The notes beneath the pieces are model-generated. The model made no database searches. It was given only the letters and a program-made list of their open reading frames with translations, and was not told the origin of the DNA. 7,145 bases of DNA, taken from an uncultured Prevotella sp. Its GTDB lineage: Bacteria; Bacteroidota; Bacteroidia; Bacteroidales; Bacteroidaceae. The position numbers and the translations under genes are program-made. The stretch lies in assembly GCA_900314365.1 (NCBI GenBank), contig OMVH01000152.1, positions 1 to 7,145 of the forward strand, read 5' to 3'. Position 1 is the stretch's first letter; every line of letters begins with the position of its first letter. This document shows positions 1-7,009 of this stretch, piece after piece.

Positions 1-1547
1 ATGGATTCCCTTACCTTGCTCTGTTTGGTGCGCCAAAGCTGTCGGCCTGTAGCAAGGTCAATGGCTGTCAAGGCTCGTTCCGGGTCTGCGATGAACACCT
101 TGCCTTGAGCCTCTACCGGCCATACGGCTGCCGGCGAGTAGTGCATGCCCAGTCCTTTCGGTGTATGCCATACCCAGGCAGTGCGACCCGTTGTACGGTC
201 GAGGGCGTAGAGTCGGTTGGCCCAGGTTCCGAAGACTACCTTGTCCTTAGTGACGAGCGGCTTGGTCTCCACATAGCCCTTGATGGAGTCGTTCTTCCAC
301 GCCACACTGCCATCGTTAACTTGCAAGGCCCGGAATGTGCCGTCGCTACTGCCCACGTAGGCTATGCCCTTGCTGATGGTGACAGCGCTCACCACCGGCC
401 GTCTGGTCCGGTATTTCCATGCCAGGCTTCCGTCTTTAATCCTGATGCCGTAGATGTAGCCGTCTCCGGAGCCTGCCACTGCGATGCCCTTGTCGGCTGC
501 GGGCGTACCAATGATGCGTGCTCCGGTAGTGAACTGCCACTGTTGACGGCCTTTGCGATCGAAGCAGGTGATGCGTCCAAGGTTGTCGGCTGTGATGATA
601 CGGCCTTTATAACTTACGGGCGACGAGTAGATTCCGGCTCCAAGGCTCACGTGCCAAGCCTCTTTCACGCCGGCGTACTGACTGTTGACACTGAAGTCGG
701 GTCGTTGGAACCAATGGCTTCTGTCGTTGTCGTGAGCCGGCTGTGCAGGTATGGACAGCCATTGACGCCGGGGTTCTCCCACCGGATGCAGGTAGACTCT
801 AACGGAGTCGTCGCTGACATCCCATTCATTGTATTGTCCGGCTGTGTTGCCTTTGCCCCTCAGGTTCGATACATTGACCACGCTGGGAATACCGTCGGCT
901 ACGATGTATTTATTGACATGCAGGTGGCCGTCGATGAAGGCTACAACGGGGTAGGGACGAACAGCATCGGTCACATCGTACCAGTTGTCCATCTCTTGAG
1001 GCACCATGGGAATGTGGGTGACGAGGAAAACCGGTTTCCCCTTTCGACCGTTGGCACTGAGCTCCTGCTTGAGCCATTCGATGTCTTCAGGGTAGACATG
1101 CCCCAAGGCCATGCGCATGAGAGGGCCACAGCCGAAGCCGAGAAAGAGGAACCCCTTATGCTCGAACTTGAACCGCTCGTAACCAAAGATGTGCTGAAAG
1201 TCGAGACCTCCGCTCTCGCTCCATTTCAGATCGTGATTGCCCTCAATAATATAATAAGGTACGCGAAGCCTCTCAAGGCCTCTTTTGGCCATTGCCAAAG
1301 AAGCACTGTCGCCCTCGTCGGCGATGTCGCCCGTCACCAACACAAAGTCGATGCTGTCAGTGTTATTGATTTGGCTCACTGACTGCGTGAGGTCGCTGTA
1401 GGCTTGGGGCGACTTCACGTTGATGTGGATGTCGCTGATAACTACAAAACGGAATCGTTGTGCTTGGACAACAGTGGACACTACTGCCAGCAAGGCGGCA
1501 AGCAGGCCGAGGCGCAGGCGAGGAATGGATAGAAGAGTGTGTGTCAT
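1..1547 (-). CDS. Exported metallophosphoesterase with C-terminal PQQ-like beta-propeller (3' end cut by window edge)
   Basis: Reads right to left with 515 full codons and no stop before the window edge, so the C-terminus is missing. Residues 1-29 form a signal peptide (basic n-region with R10 and R12, Leu/Ala/Val core, Ala before Q30). Residues about 31-215 carry every calcineurin-like phosphoesterase motif in order: D39-I-H41, G73-D74, G103-N104-H105-D106, H178 and G207-H208-L-H210. These are the ligands of a two-metal phosphoesterase site. After a linker (about 215-290) comes a propeller with tryptophans recurring about every 40 residues (W298, W337, W377, W417, W458, W505) near Asp-Gly or Thr-Gly turns, typical of PQQ_2/BamB-like blades. 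The start is fixed by the overlap with the upstream stop codon: ATG 1547-1545 shares bases with TGA 1546-1544, so translation is probably coupled. The phosphoester substrate is unknown; the propeller may bind protein or glycan. Family assignment is firm; the role is not. Confidence 0.93.
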   Translation of the reverse strand, partial: MTHTLLSIPRLRLGLLAALLAVVSTVVQAQRFRFVVISDIHINVKSPQAYSDLTQSVSQINNTDSIDFVLVTGDIADEGDSASLAMAKRGLERLRVPYYIIEGNHDLKWSESGGLDFQHIFGYERFKFEHKGFLFLGFGCGPLMRMALGHVYPEDIEWLKQELSANGRKGKPVFLVTHIPMVPQEMDNWYDVTDAVRPYPVVAFIDGHLHVNKYIVADGIPSVVNVSNLRGKGNTAGQYNEWDVSDDSVRVYLHPVGEPRRQWLSIPAQPAHDNDRSHWFQRPDFSVNSQYAGVKEAWHVSLGAGIYSSPVSYKGRIITADNLGRITCFDRKGRQQWQFTTGARIIGTPAADKGIAVAGSGDGYIYGIRIKDGSLAWKYRTRRPVVSAVTISKGIAYVGSSDGTFRALQVNDGSVAWKNDSIKGYVETKPLVTKDKVVFGTWANRLYALDRTTGRTAWVWHTPKGLGMHYSPAAVWPVEAQGKVFIADPERALTAIDLATGRQLWRTKQSKVRES

Positions 1548-4500
1548 TTCAGAAGAAAGTTTACTATGTGTTTCATCATCTCAATACGTTGCTTCTCGAA
1601 TCTTATTGATTCAAAGGGAAATCCCAGCACCACTGTCCGCCAGTGGTCAGTTGCGTTGCCACCGAACACAATGCCCGCGCTCATGCCGTTCTCGGTGTAG
1701 CGGAAAGCAGTGTAGGCACAGCTGTCGGCGGGTACAATAGCGTCGGGCGACTCTACGACATAGCTGTCGGCGTTGGGCTTGTTATAGTAGAGCAGCCTCA
1801 TGCTGTCGGTCTGCAGTGGCGAGGGCACGCCGTTGATGAGGCCTGTCGTAGCGGCCCGGTCCTCGCGCCACTTGTATTTCAGAATTTGAGAGGCAAAGTC
1901 CTGGTCGGCCTTCAAAGGCTTCGCCAACGGGTTGCGCCAAAGATCGGTGCCCACGTAGGAGCCGCTCGCCAGTACGCGTCCTCCGGCTTTGCAGTAACCG
2001 GTGAGCAGTCGCTGCATGTCGGTGTCGAAAGTCTTGTACTTCAGTGGATGCAGTCCCGGTCGGCCGAATTTGGACTGCTTCTCCTTGCCCAGAATGAGGT
2101 CCACCATCGACCATTCGTCGGCTCTGAGTTCCGGAAGTGACTCTGCGGCGGCCTTGCTCATGGAGACGAAGCTCAGGCCCGCACTCATCAGTGCGCGGCC
2201 ATGAAGGGCAGGGTAGTCGAAGGTGTTGCCCGCAATGGCCATTCGCTCGTAGGTGCTGTAGCTGTCGCCGAAGCCCGAGGCATCGTCATCCGTCCAAGGC
2301 ACGTTGCGACGGAACTCCTTCATGCGTCCCACATAGTGAATCATCTCGCGATCGGCCACGCCATTGTCGTTGTCTGAGAGGAATCCTGCCAGAGAGTCGT
2401 CGCTGCTTCGGAAGTCGTCGGGGGCTGACAGACGGTCGAAACCATTGATGACGAGCACGGGGCTGACTGTTGCAGCAGAACTGTGTCCCACGGAGAGGAT
2501 TTCGGATGGAAAGCTCTCGCCCCCGTTGTTGACGGCTGTCACCTTGAAGCTCACCACTTTATCTGAGGGAATGGCGCAGGTGTAGGCGCAGCGTTTGACC
2601 AGTGTGCCATTGTCGAAGTCACCGTCGCCGATACGCTTGTAAACGATGAAGCGGTCGGGAGTGGCTGTGGGTTCCAGCGAGTCGGTCTCGGCCTGCCACG
2701 AAAGCATCACCTTACCGTCCTTGTCGAAAGTGGTTGCAAAATGGCTCACGGGAAGCGGTTCCACCACGTACTTATAACCGTATTCGTTGCTGAGGAATTG
2801 GAGGATACCTTTATATACAGCCCGTCCTACCAGGAAGCGAAACCTTGGGTCGAGCCCGTAGCGCATGTCGGCAAAGTTCTCGTGCGACATCAGTTCGAGC
2901 AGCATGGCAGGCACACGTGGGACCCAAGCTTCGAAGTAGCGCTGGTTCCACATCCCGCGGCGTGTCCACCGTGGTTCGGCCTGCAGCCGGAGGTCGTGCG
3001 TGATACTCGAGAGGATGAGGTCGCAGAGGTCTCGGTTGGCGTCGCGCGAACTGCCATCGGCGAAATGGCCGCCATACTGACTGGTCTGGTAGATGCCGAG
3101 CGTACCGATGATGGAGTCGCCCCAGACCGTACCGGCATCGGAGTGGAAGGCCAGGGAGAGGTCGATGGGGATGTTCAGGCCTTTGTAGTCGGGACATGCT
3201 TGTGTGCCGCCGGCAAGGTAGTTCACCCACAGGCCACGGCAGCGATAGTCGTCGGCGTAGTCGTTGAGGCCATGAGTGGGGGAATAGATACTGTCAGGTA
3301 TACCCGCCCACTGCATGTAGTAGCGTGCTCCTTCCTCAAAGCGGGGGTATCCGCTGGTCAGAGGCCGCGTGTTCAATGCCGGTTGCCACTCGTTGCGGGC
3401 GATGCGGCTCTGCTGCGAGACATATTTCTTGGTGTAGAGCACGATGCTGTCGCCGTCGGCACAGCGGGCGATGTTGCCCATACCGCCTCCAAAGCGCACT
3501 GCATCTGCCGTGACGGTGCGTCCTGCTTTCGACGACACATTGCTGAGCTCCACGCGTCCCTGGGTTCCTTTGTCGAAGTTGAAGGTGCCAAGGTAAATCC
3601 ATGTACCGCCGCCCATGGTCTGGTTGACGAGGAAAGTGGTCTTGCCGTCCTTGTGGTAGACCGTGTAGCGGGCATCTGTAGTGCTGTTGGGAAGAGTTTG
3701 ATAGCTGACGTAGACGGCATAGCTGCGTGGGTGCCGGATGTTGGGAGCCCAGGTGACGGTGCTTGCATCGCGGGCTGTTCTTACCGTTGTGGCTTGCTGG
3801 TAAGTGCCCTCACGAAAGGGATTTTCAAATCCGGAGTACTGCTTCCGCAGATAAGCAAATCCTTTCCCGCTGCCCGTGCTCCAGGGCTGCTTGCCATTGT
3901 GCATGTTGACTGCATCGGCCAGGCCACCATCATTGTCGACCACCACTTCGAAGGGATTGGTGTCGCGCTCGCGTGGCATCATCACGATGGCTCCGGCCTT
4001 TTCGAGCATGGGCACGAGGTAGGGAAGCACGAAACTTTGAGTGAACTTGTCTTCCACTGTTGTGAAGAGTCGTGCCCGTTGCCATTCCCAGCGGTTCAAT
4101 CCAGCTTCGAAATATTTGCCGTGGCTCTGCCAGAGGACGATGTGCCGGCCTTGCAGTCCCTGCCGTGGCTCGAAGGGCCGGTCGACGAGGCGTACCAGTG
4201 GAGCGGCAGCCTCCTGAGTGAATGCCTTGCCCTTGCGTCCGCCGGGCATGCAGCGCGGTATGAGAGTCGGGAGCTCGTGCCCGGCCACCATGATTCGGAG
4301 TTTTGAGTCCTTGAGGTTTTCCGGCAGATGCTTTTTCACTTCAGCCGTTATGGCATCCACGTTGTCGGCACGCATGGGCACATCGTTGAGCGCACTGTTG
4401 AGCCATAGTGTAGTCGTGTCGGCCGATGTAGTCAGGGAGTCGACCTTTATCTTTGCAATTCTTATGCCTTGGCTGAATGATTCCAATGATGCGGCAATGG

Positions 4501-4591
4501 TCTCTTGTTCGTGTTGACTGAGTGCTTGGGCATTCATCATGCAGGGCACTGACAAGAGAGTGGACAAGGCTATCCATGGGTTCATTTTCAT
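1544..4591 (-). CDS. Exported N-acetylmuramoyl-L-alanine amidase split by a golvesin-like domain ('xanthan lyase'-type annotation)
   Basis: A 1015-residue exported protein. Residues 1-21 look like a signal peptide ending near N20-A21-Q22. The Amidase_3 zinc-amidase fold appears in two pieces. Residues about 148-212 hold H157 (in SHGK), E180 and the R207-E-R-D210 motif; residues about 476-600 hold H483 (in AFHSDAG) and E566 (in LLELMSHEN). These match the family's zinc ligands (His, Glu, His) and catalytic Glu. Between them sit a golvesin-C-like beta domain (about 252-368, ending ADAVRFGGG) and a second insert (about 370-475) with the SGYPRFEEGARYYMQWAG motif that I associate with Bacteroidota proteins labelled xanthan lyase. 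Residues about 611-705 resemble fibronectin III; about 711-1015 look like an alpha/beta (GATase1/ThuA-like) domain of unknown role. Likely reaction: cleaving the MurNAc-L-Ala amide bond of peptidoglycan in the periplasm or outside the cell. The start at 4591 has a downstream alternative (M3) and no Shine-Dalgarno sequence. First gene of the operon with the phosphoesterase. True xanthan lyase activity is unlikely from these motifs. Confidence 0.9.
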   Translation of the reverse strand: MKMNPWIALSTLLSVPCMMNAQALSQHEQETIAASLESFSQGIRIAKIKVDSLTTSADTTTLWLNSALNDVPMRADNVDAITAEVKKHLPENLKDSKLRIMVAGHELPTLIPRCMPGGRKGKAFTQEAAAPLVRLVDRPFEPRQGLQGRHIVLWQSHGKYFEAGLNRWEWQRARLFTTVEDKFTQSFVLPYLVPMLEKAGAIVMMPRERDTNPFEVVVDNDGGLADAVNMHNGKQPWSTGSGKGFAYLRKQYSGFENPFREGTYQQATTVRTARDASTVTWAPNIRHPRSYAVYVSYQTLPNSTTDARYTVYHKDGKTTFLVNQTMGGGTWIYLGTFNFDKGTQGRVELSNVSSKAGRTVTADAVRFGGGMGNIARCADGDSIVLYTKKYVSQQSRIARNEWQPALNTRPLTSGYPRFEEGARYYMQWAGIPDSIYSPTHGLNDYADDYRCRGLWVNYLAGGTQACPDYKGLNIPIDLSLAFHSDAGTVWGDSIIGTLGIYQTSQYGGHFADGSSRDANRDLCDLILSSITHDLRLQAEPRWTRRGMWNQRYFEAWVPRVPAMLLELMSHENFADMRYGLDPRFRFLVGRAVYKGILQFLSNEYGYKYVVEPLPVSHFATTFDKDGKVMLSWQAETDSLEPTATPDRFIVYKRIGDGDFDNGTLVKRCAYTCAIPSDKVVSFKVTAVNNGGESFPSEILSVGHSSAATVSPVLVINGFDRLSAPDDFRSSDDSLAGFLSDNDNGVADREMIHYVGRMKEFRRNVPWTDDDASGFGDSYSTYERMAIAGNTFDYPALHGRALMSAGLSFVSMSKAAAESLPELRADEWSMVDLILGKEKQSKFGRPGLHPLKYKTFDTDMQRLLTGYCKAGGRVLASGSYVGTDLWRNPLAKPLKADQDFASQILKYKWREDRAATTGLINGVPSPLQTDSMRLLYYNKPNADSYVVESPDAIVPADSCAYTAFRYTENGMSAGIVFGGNATDHWRTVVLGFPFESIRFEKQRIEMMKHIVNFLLK

Positions 4592-5048
4592 GATTACTGT
4601 TGATTATTTCTTTCGGCATGCAAAGTTATAAATTAAATGTAAGAATTGGCGCAGCCGGCTCTTGAAATGTTTGAGTATTGTCGTTTGCAGACTCCTTGAA
4701 TGTAATTTTACACCCGCTCGGGTCCGCTAATCTTTAAGAAGATTGAGGAAGGGACACTCAGGACGCCTTCTCTCCCTACTGGAAAACAGGCCTCCAATCG
4801 TTCAACCCAAGGTGGCAGAGCATTGTCGAAATAATTACCTTGTCACATAATATAAACACCTCCGTGCCCGTTATCCAAAGGTGAGTTGCCTTCAAGGGCC
4901 ATGACTGCCAGTTGCCGTCCATGCATGAGAACGGAGAGACTGCAAAGGCCTGCCTAATAAACCAATACGACGAAGCTGTTGCTTACCCTATGGTGGAAGT
5001 CCGACAGTGGAGCGTAGGCACTGGACTTAATGCTTAAAGCTGTAACAA
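4592..5048. other. Divergent intergenic region with interrupted open frames
   Basis: This 457-base gap separates the two divergent transcription units. The left part (4592 to about 4710) is AT-rich and contains the operon promoter. The right part (about 4711-5040) is more GC-rich and looks partly coding-like. One minus-strand frame reads from about 5040 down to a TAA at 4710-4708, interrupted only by TAG at 4956-4954 and TGA near 4845. In the opposite direction a plus-strand frame is open from about 4888 to the TAA at 5036-5038 (contains MHENGETAKACLINQYDEAV). I recognise neither peptide. It could be a decayed gene, a dispersed intergenic repeat, or chance. No clear plus-strand promoter for the sulfatase was found; taatttta at 4703-4710 is a one-mismatch -7 candidate but has no well-spaced partner and would leave a leader of over 300 bases. 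Confidence 0.4.
4621..4628 (-). promoter_or_regulatory. Bacteroidota -7 promoter element for the amidase/phosphoesterase operon
   Basis: On the minus strand these bases read TAACTTTG, an exact match to the Bacteroidota sigma-ABfr -7 consensus TAnnTTTG. The element lies 29 bases upstream of the amidase ATG, which would give a leader of roughly 22-25 bases that is A-rich and lacks a Shine-Dalgarno sequence, as is usual in this phylum. The expected -33 TTG about 19-21 bases further upstream is not evident, so this rests on the -7 match and its placement. Confidence 0.55.
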
Positions 5049-6578
5049 ATGAATAAAGAACTAACTACACTCTCTGCCCTTATGCTGTTGCCGGTTGTCG
5101 CTTCGGGTGTGGAGAAGCGTCCCAATATCATCGTCATCATGGCCGACGACCTCGGCTGGGGCGACGTGAGTGCTTACGGCAACCGCACGCTGCCCACTCC
5201 TCATATCGACAGTCTGGCAATGGGAGGCGTGTGCCTCACCGACGGCCATGCTTCGTCGGCTACGTCGACACCCTCGCGCTATGCCCTTCTCACCGGTATG
5301 TATCCGTGGAAGAATAAGGACGCCAAGATACTGCCCGGCGACGCACCTCTGCTGGTCAATCCGAAGCAGTTCACGCTCGCCAAGATGCTCCGCAATGCCG
5401 GCTATGCTACGGCTGCCATCGGAAAATGGCATCTCGGAATGGGTGTGGGCAAGATAGACTGGAACAAGAAGATTAGTCCGGGAGCGGCCGACTTGGGGTT
5501 CGACTACTCCTATCTCATCGCAGCTACCGTCGACCGCGTCCCCACTGTCTATGTGGAGAATGGCTGTGTGGCCGGTCTCGACCCCGCTGACCCCATCAGT
5601 GTGGACTACACCCGACCCTTTGAGGGCGAGCCTACGGCAGCCAACCATCCCGAGATGATGCGCATGCGCTGGTCGCATGGTCACCAAGGCTCCATCATCA
5701 ATGGCATTCCGCGCATCGGCTTCATGAAAGGCGGACGGTCGGCCATCTGGAACGACACCACTATGGCGCGCTGCCTCGTGGAGAAGGTCAGGGCATTCAT
5801 TGATACAGTCTCTGCCTCCCGTCCCTTCTTTCTTTACTACGGTCTGCATGAGCCGCATGTGCCCCGTGTACCCGACACCGCTTTTGCCGGAACCACAGCC
5901 CTCGGACCGCGAGGCGACGTGGTGAAGGAAGCCGACTGGTGCGTTGGACAGGTGGTGGAAATGCTCCGGAAGAAAGGTCTCCTGGAGAACACCCTCATCA
6001 TCTTCTCGAGCGACAATGGTCCGGTTCTCGATGACGGCTATCAGGACGGCTCTCGGGGGACGCGAAAGCAGCACGATCCCAATGGTGGTCTCAGAGGAGG
6101 AAAATACAGTCTCTTCGAGGCCGGAACGCGTGTGCCCTTCTTCGTCTATTGGAAAGGCACCATCAAACCCGTTGTGAGCCACGCCTTAGTGACGCAGCAG
6201 GATTTACTGGCGTCGATAGCTGCGCTCGTGAAGCAGCCTGTGCCCGAAGGCCTCGATTCGGAGAACCATCTGAAGGCCTTCCTCGGAAAGTCGGACAAGG
6301 GGCGCAAGGGCTACATAGTGGAAGCTCAGGGCCGACTTGCTTACCGCTCAGGAAACTATGCGTTGCTGCCACCCTACAAGGGACCGAAGACCAACGAGAC
6401 GGGCAATGAGCTTGGCAATCAGGATCACTGGACGCTCTACGACCTCGGAACCGATGCGGCTCAGAAGACAGATATCGGTAAGCAGCAGCCCGGTTTGCTG
6501 CAGCGTCTGAAGAAGCAGTTCCTCGCCGTTGTCGGGGAGTACTATCATTCTGACGTCGAGGGCGAGGCACTGCAATAG
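5049..6578 (+). CDS. Exported S1-family sulfatase (arylsulfatase A-like), serine type
   Basis: A complete 509-residue protein of normal length for S1 sulfatases, which hydrolyse sulfate esters in a calcium-dependent site using a formylglycine residue. Residues 1-20 form a short hydrophobic export signal ending in VVASG. The core follows with PNIIVIMADDLGWGD (metal ligands D33, D34), the sulfatase signature S73-T-P-S-R77, G125-K126-W-H128, H267 in LHEPH, S321-D322-N323-G (metal ligands) and G351-K352 before FEAGTRVPF. The nucleophile position is Ser73 rather than Cys, so maturation to formylglycine would need an anaerobic radical-SAM maturase (anSME type), which is not in this window. The smaller C-terminal subdomain (about 375-509) usually contributes substrate specificity. 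The start is fixed by an in-frame TAA at 5043-5045, two codons upstream; no Shine-Dalgarno sequence. It appears monocistronic, with a terminator 117 bases past the stop. The substrate (host glycosaminoglycan, mucin or algal glycan) cannot be read from the sequence. Confidence 0.97.
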   Translation: MNKELTTLSALMLLPVVASGVEKRPNIIVIMADDLGWGDVSAYGNRTLPTPHIDSLAMGGVCLTDGHASSATSTPSRYALLTGMYPWKNKDAKILPGDAPLLVNPKQFTLAKMLRNAGYATAAIGKWHLGMGVGKIDWNKKISPGAADLGFDYSYLIAATVDRVPTVYVENGCVAGLDPADPISVDYTRPFEGEPTAANHPEMMRMRWSHGHQGSIINGIPRIGFMKGGRSAIWNDTTMARCLVEKVRAFIDTVSASRPFFLYYGLHEPHVPRVPDTAFAGTTALGPRGDVVKEADWCVGQVVEMLRKKGLLENTLIIFSSDNGPVLDDGYQDGSRGTRKQHDPNGGLRGGKYSLFEAGTRVPFFVYWKGTIKPVVSHALVTQQDLLASIAALVKQPVPEGLDSENHLKAFLGKSDKGRKGYIVEAQGRLAYRSGNYALLPPYKGPKTNETGNELGNQDHWTLYDLGTDAAQKTDIGKQQPGLLQRLKKQFLAVVGEYYHSDVEGEALQ

Positions 6579-6586
6579 CATTTCGG

Positions 6587-6620
6587 GAGCCGTCAGCAAA
6601 CGCAGAAGTGTGGACGGCTC
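6587..6620 (+). repeat. 8-bp inverted repeat just after the sulfatase stop
   Basis: GAGCCGTC (6587-6594) is a perfect inverted repeat of GACGGCTC (6613-6620), separated by 18 bases and beginning 9 bases after the sulfatase TAG. No T-tract follows, so it is not a standard intrinsic terminator. It could act as a 3'-end mRNA-stabilising stem ahead of the real terminator at 6695. The long loop makes a functional role uncertain. Confidence 0.4.
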
Positions 6621-6694
6621 TGCATGAGTTGGTGGAAGCTGTGAGATGCGGCCGCCAGCGATATACGAGAACAAATAAAGCTCTTAATCCGTAT

Positions 6695-6736
6695 GCGGAG
6701 AGGCTGCTTCCGTGATGGAAGTGCTCTCCGCCTTTT
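6695..6736 (+). terminator. Intrinsic terminator of the sulfatase gene
   Basis: An outer 8-bp stem GCGGAGAG (6695-6702) pairs with CTCTCCGC (6724-6731). An inner 5-bp stem CTTCC (6707-6711) pairs with GGAAG (6717-6721) around a 5-base loop, with a small asymmetric internal bulge between the two stems. The structure is followed by C and then TTTT (6733-6736). The T-tract is short but the stem is strong and correctly placed, 117 bases downstream of the sulfatase stop with no gene in between. Confidence 0.8.
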
Positions 6737-6803
6737 AGTATCCGCCTAACTGTTTGGTAGTGTGGGGATTCATGGTCCTGTTTTCATCAAATTGAAGAAC
6801 GGT

Positions 6804-6828
6804 GGCTTTAGGCTGCCCCAAAGCCTAA
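6804..6828. repeat. Overlapping alternative inverted repeats
   Basis: Two perfect stems share the same bases. TTAGGCT (6808-6814) pairs with AGCCTAA (6822-6828) around a 7-base loop, and GGCTTT (6804-6809) pairs with AAAGCC (6820-6825) around a 10-base loop. They are mutually exclusive because bases 6808-6809 and 6822-6825 take part in both. No T-tract follows. This could be a small RNA switch or simply coincidental symmetry. Confidence 0.35.
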
Positions 6829-6852
6829 CCGCGTCTCATAGCCTGTTTCTTA

Positions 6853-6944
6853 GACTGAGTACCAAAGGAGAATACTGGAGTAATTTCATTGAAAGTACTG
6901 CAGTACTTCATTACGATACTGGAGTATTACTATGGTGGTACTGG
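6853..6944. repeat. Phased TACTGGAGTA-like boxes, about 22 bp apart (iteron- or operator-like)
   Basis: Three full boxes are visible: TACTGGAGTA at 6873-6882, TACTGCAGTA at 6896-6905 and TACTGGAGTA at 6917-6926. A partial box lies on each side: GACTGAGTA at 6853-6861 and TACTGG at 6939-6944. Box starts are 23, 21 and 22 bases apart, close to two helical turns, which would place them on the same DNA face. The middle box is the centre of a perfect 16-bp palindrome (6893-6908). The first two full boxes are also followed by TTCATT. Such spacing is typical of cooperative protein-binding sites, but no binding protein is identified. Confidence 0.5.
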
Positions 6945-7009
6945 CAAGGTCATCATTCATTATAATTTAGGGTGACGTATTGACGAAGTCAGGATAAGGC
7001 AGAAAGTGA

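Noticed and set aside
105..1382. 425-codon plus-strand open frame
   Set aside because: It lies antisense to the metallophosphoesterase, whose frame carries all five family motifs and a signal peptide. The plus frame shows no recognisable domain.
2741..4306. 521-codon plus-strand open frame
   Set aside because: It is antisense to the amidase gene, which has clear motifs. Long antisense frames are common in GC-rich genes with biased codon use.
1544..4591. Xanthan lyase activity
   Set aside because: The visible catalytic residues match a zinc amidase, not a polysaccharide lyase. The name appears to come from similarity of the golvesin-like domain.
5061..6182. 373-codon minus-strand open frame
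   Set aside because: It is the antisense shadow of the sulfatase, which has a full set of catalytic motifs in the plus frame.
6587..6620. Intrinsic terminator immediately after the sulfatase
   Set aside because: The 8-bp stem has an 18-base loop and no T-tract. The structure at 6695-6736 fits a terminator much better.
6348..6674. 108-codon minus-strand open frame spanning the sulfatase 3' end
   Set aside because: Most of it overlaps the sulfatase C-terminus and its 3' stem; no domain or promoter is visible.
6762..6965. 67-codon plus-strand open frame
   Set aside because: It overlaps the inverted repeats and the phased boxes, has no recognisable motif, and no promoter was seen between it and the terminator just upstream.
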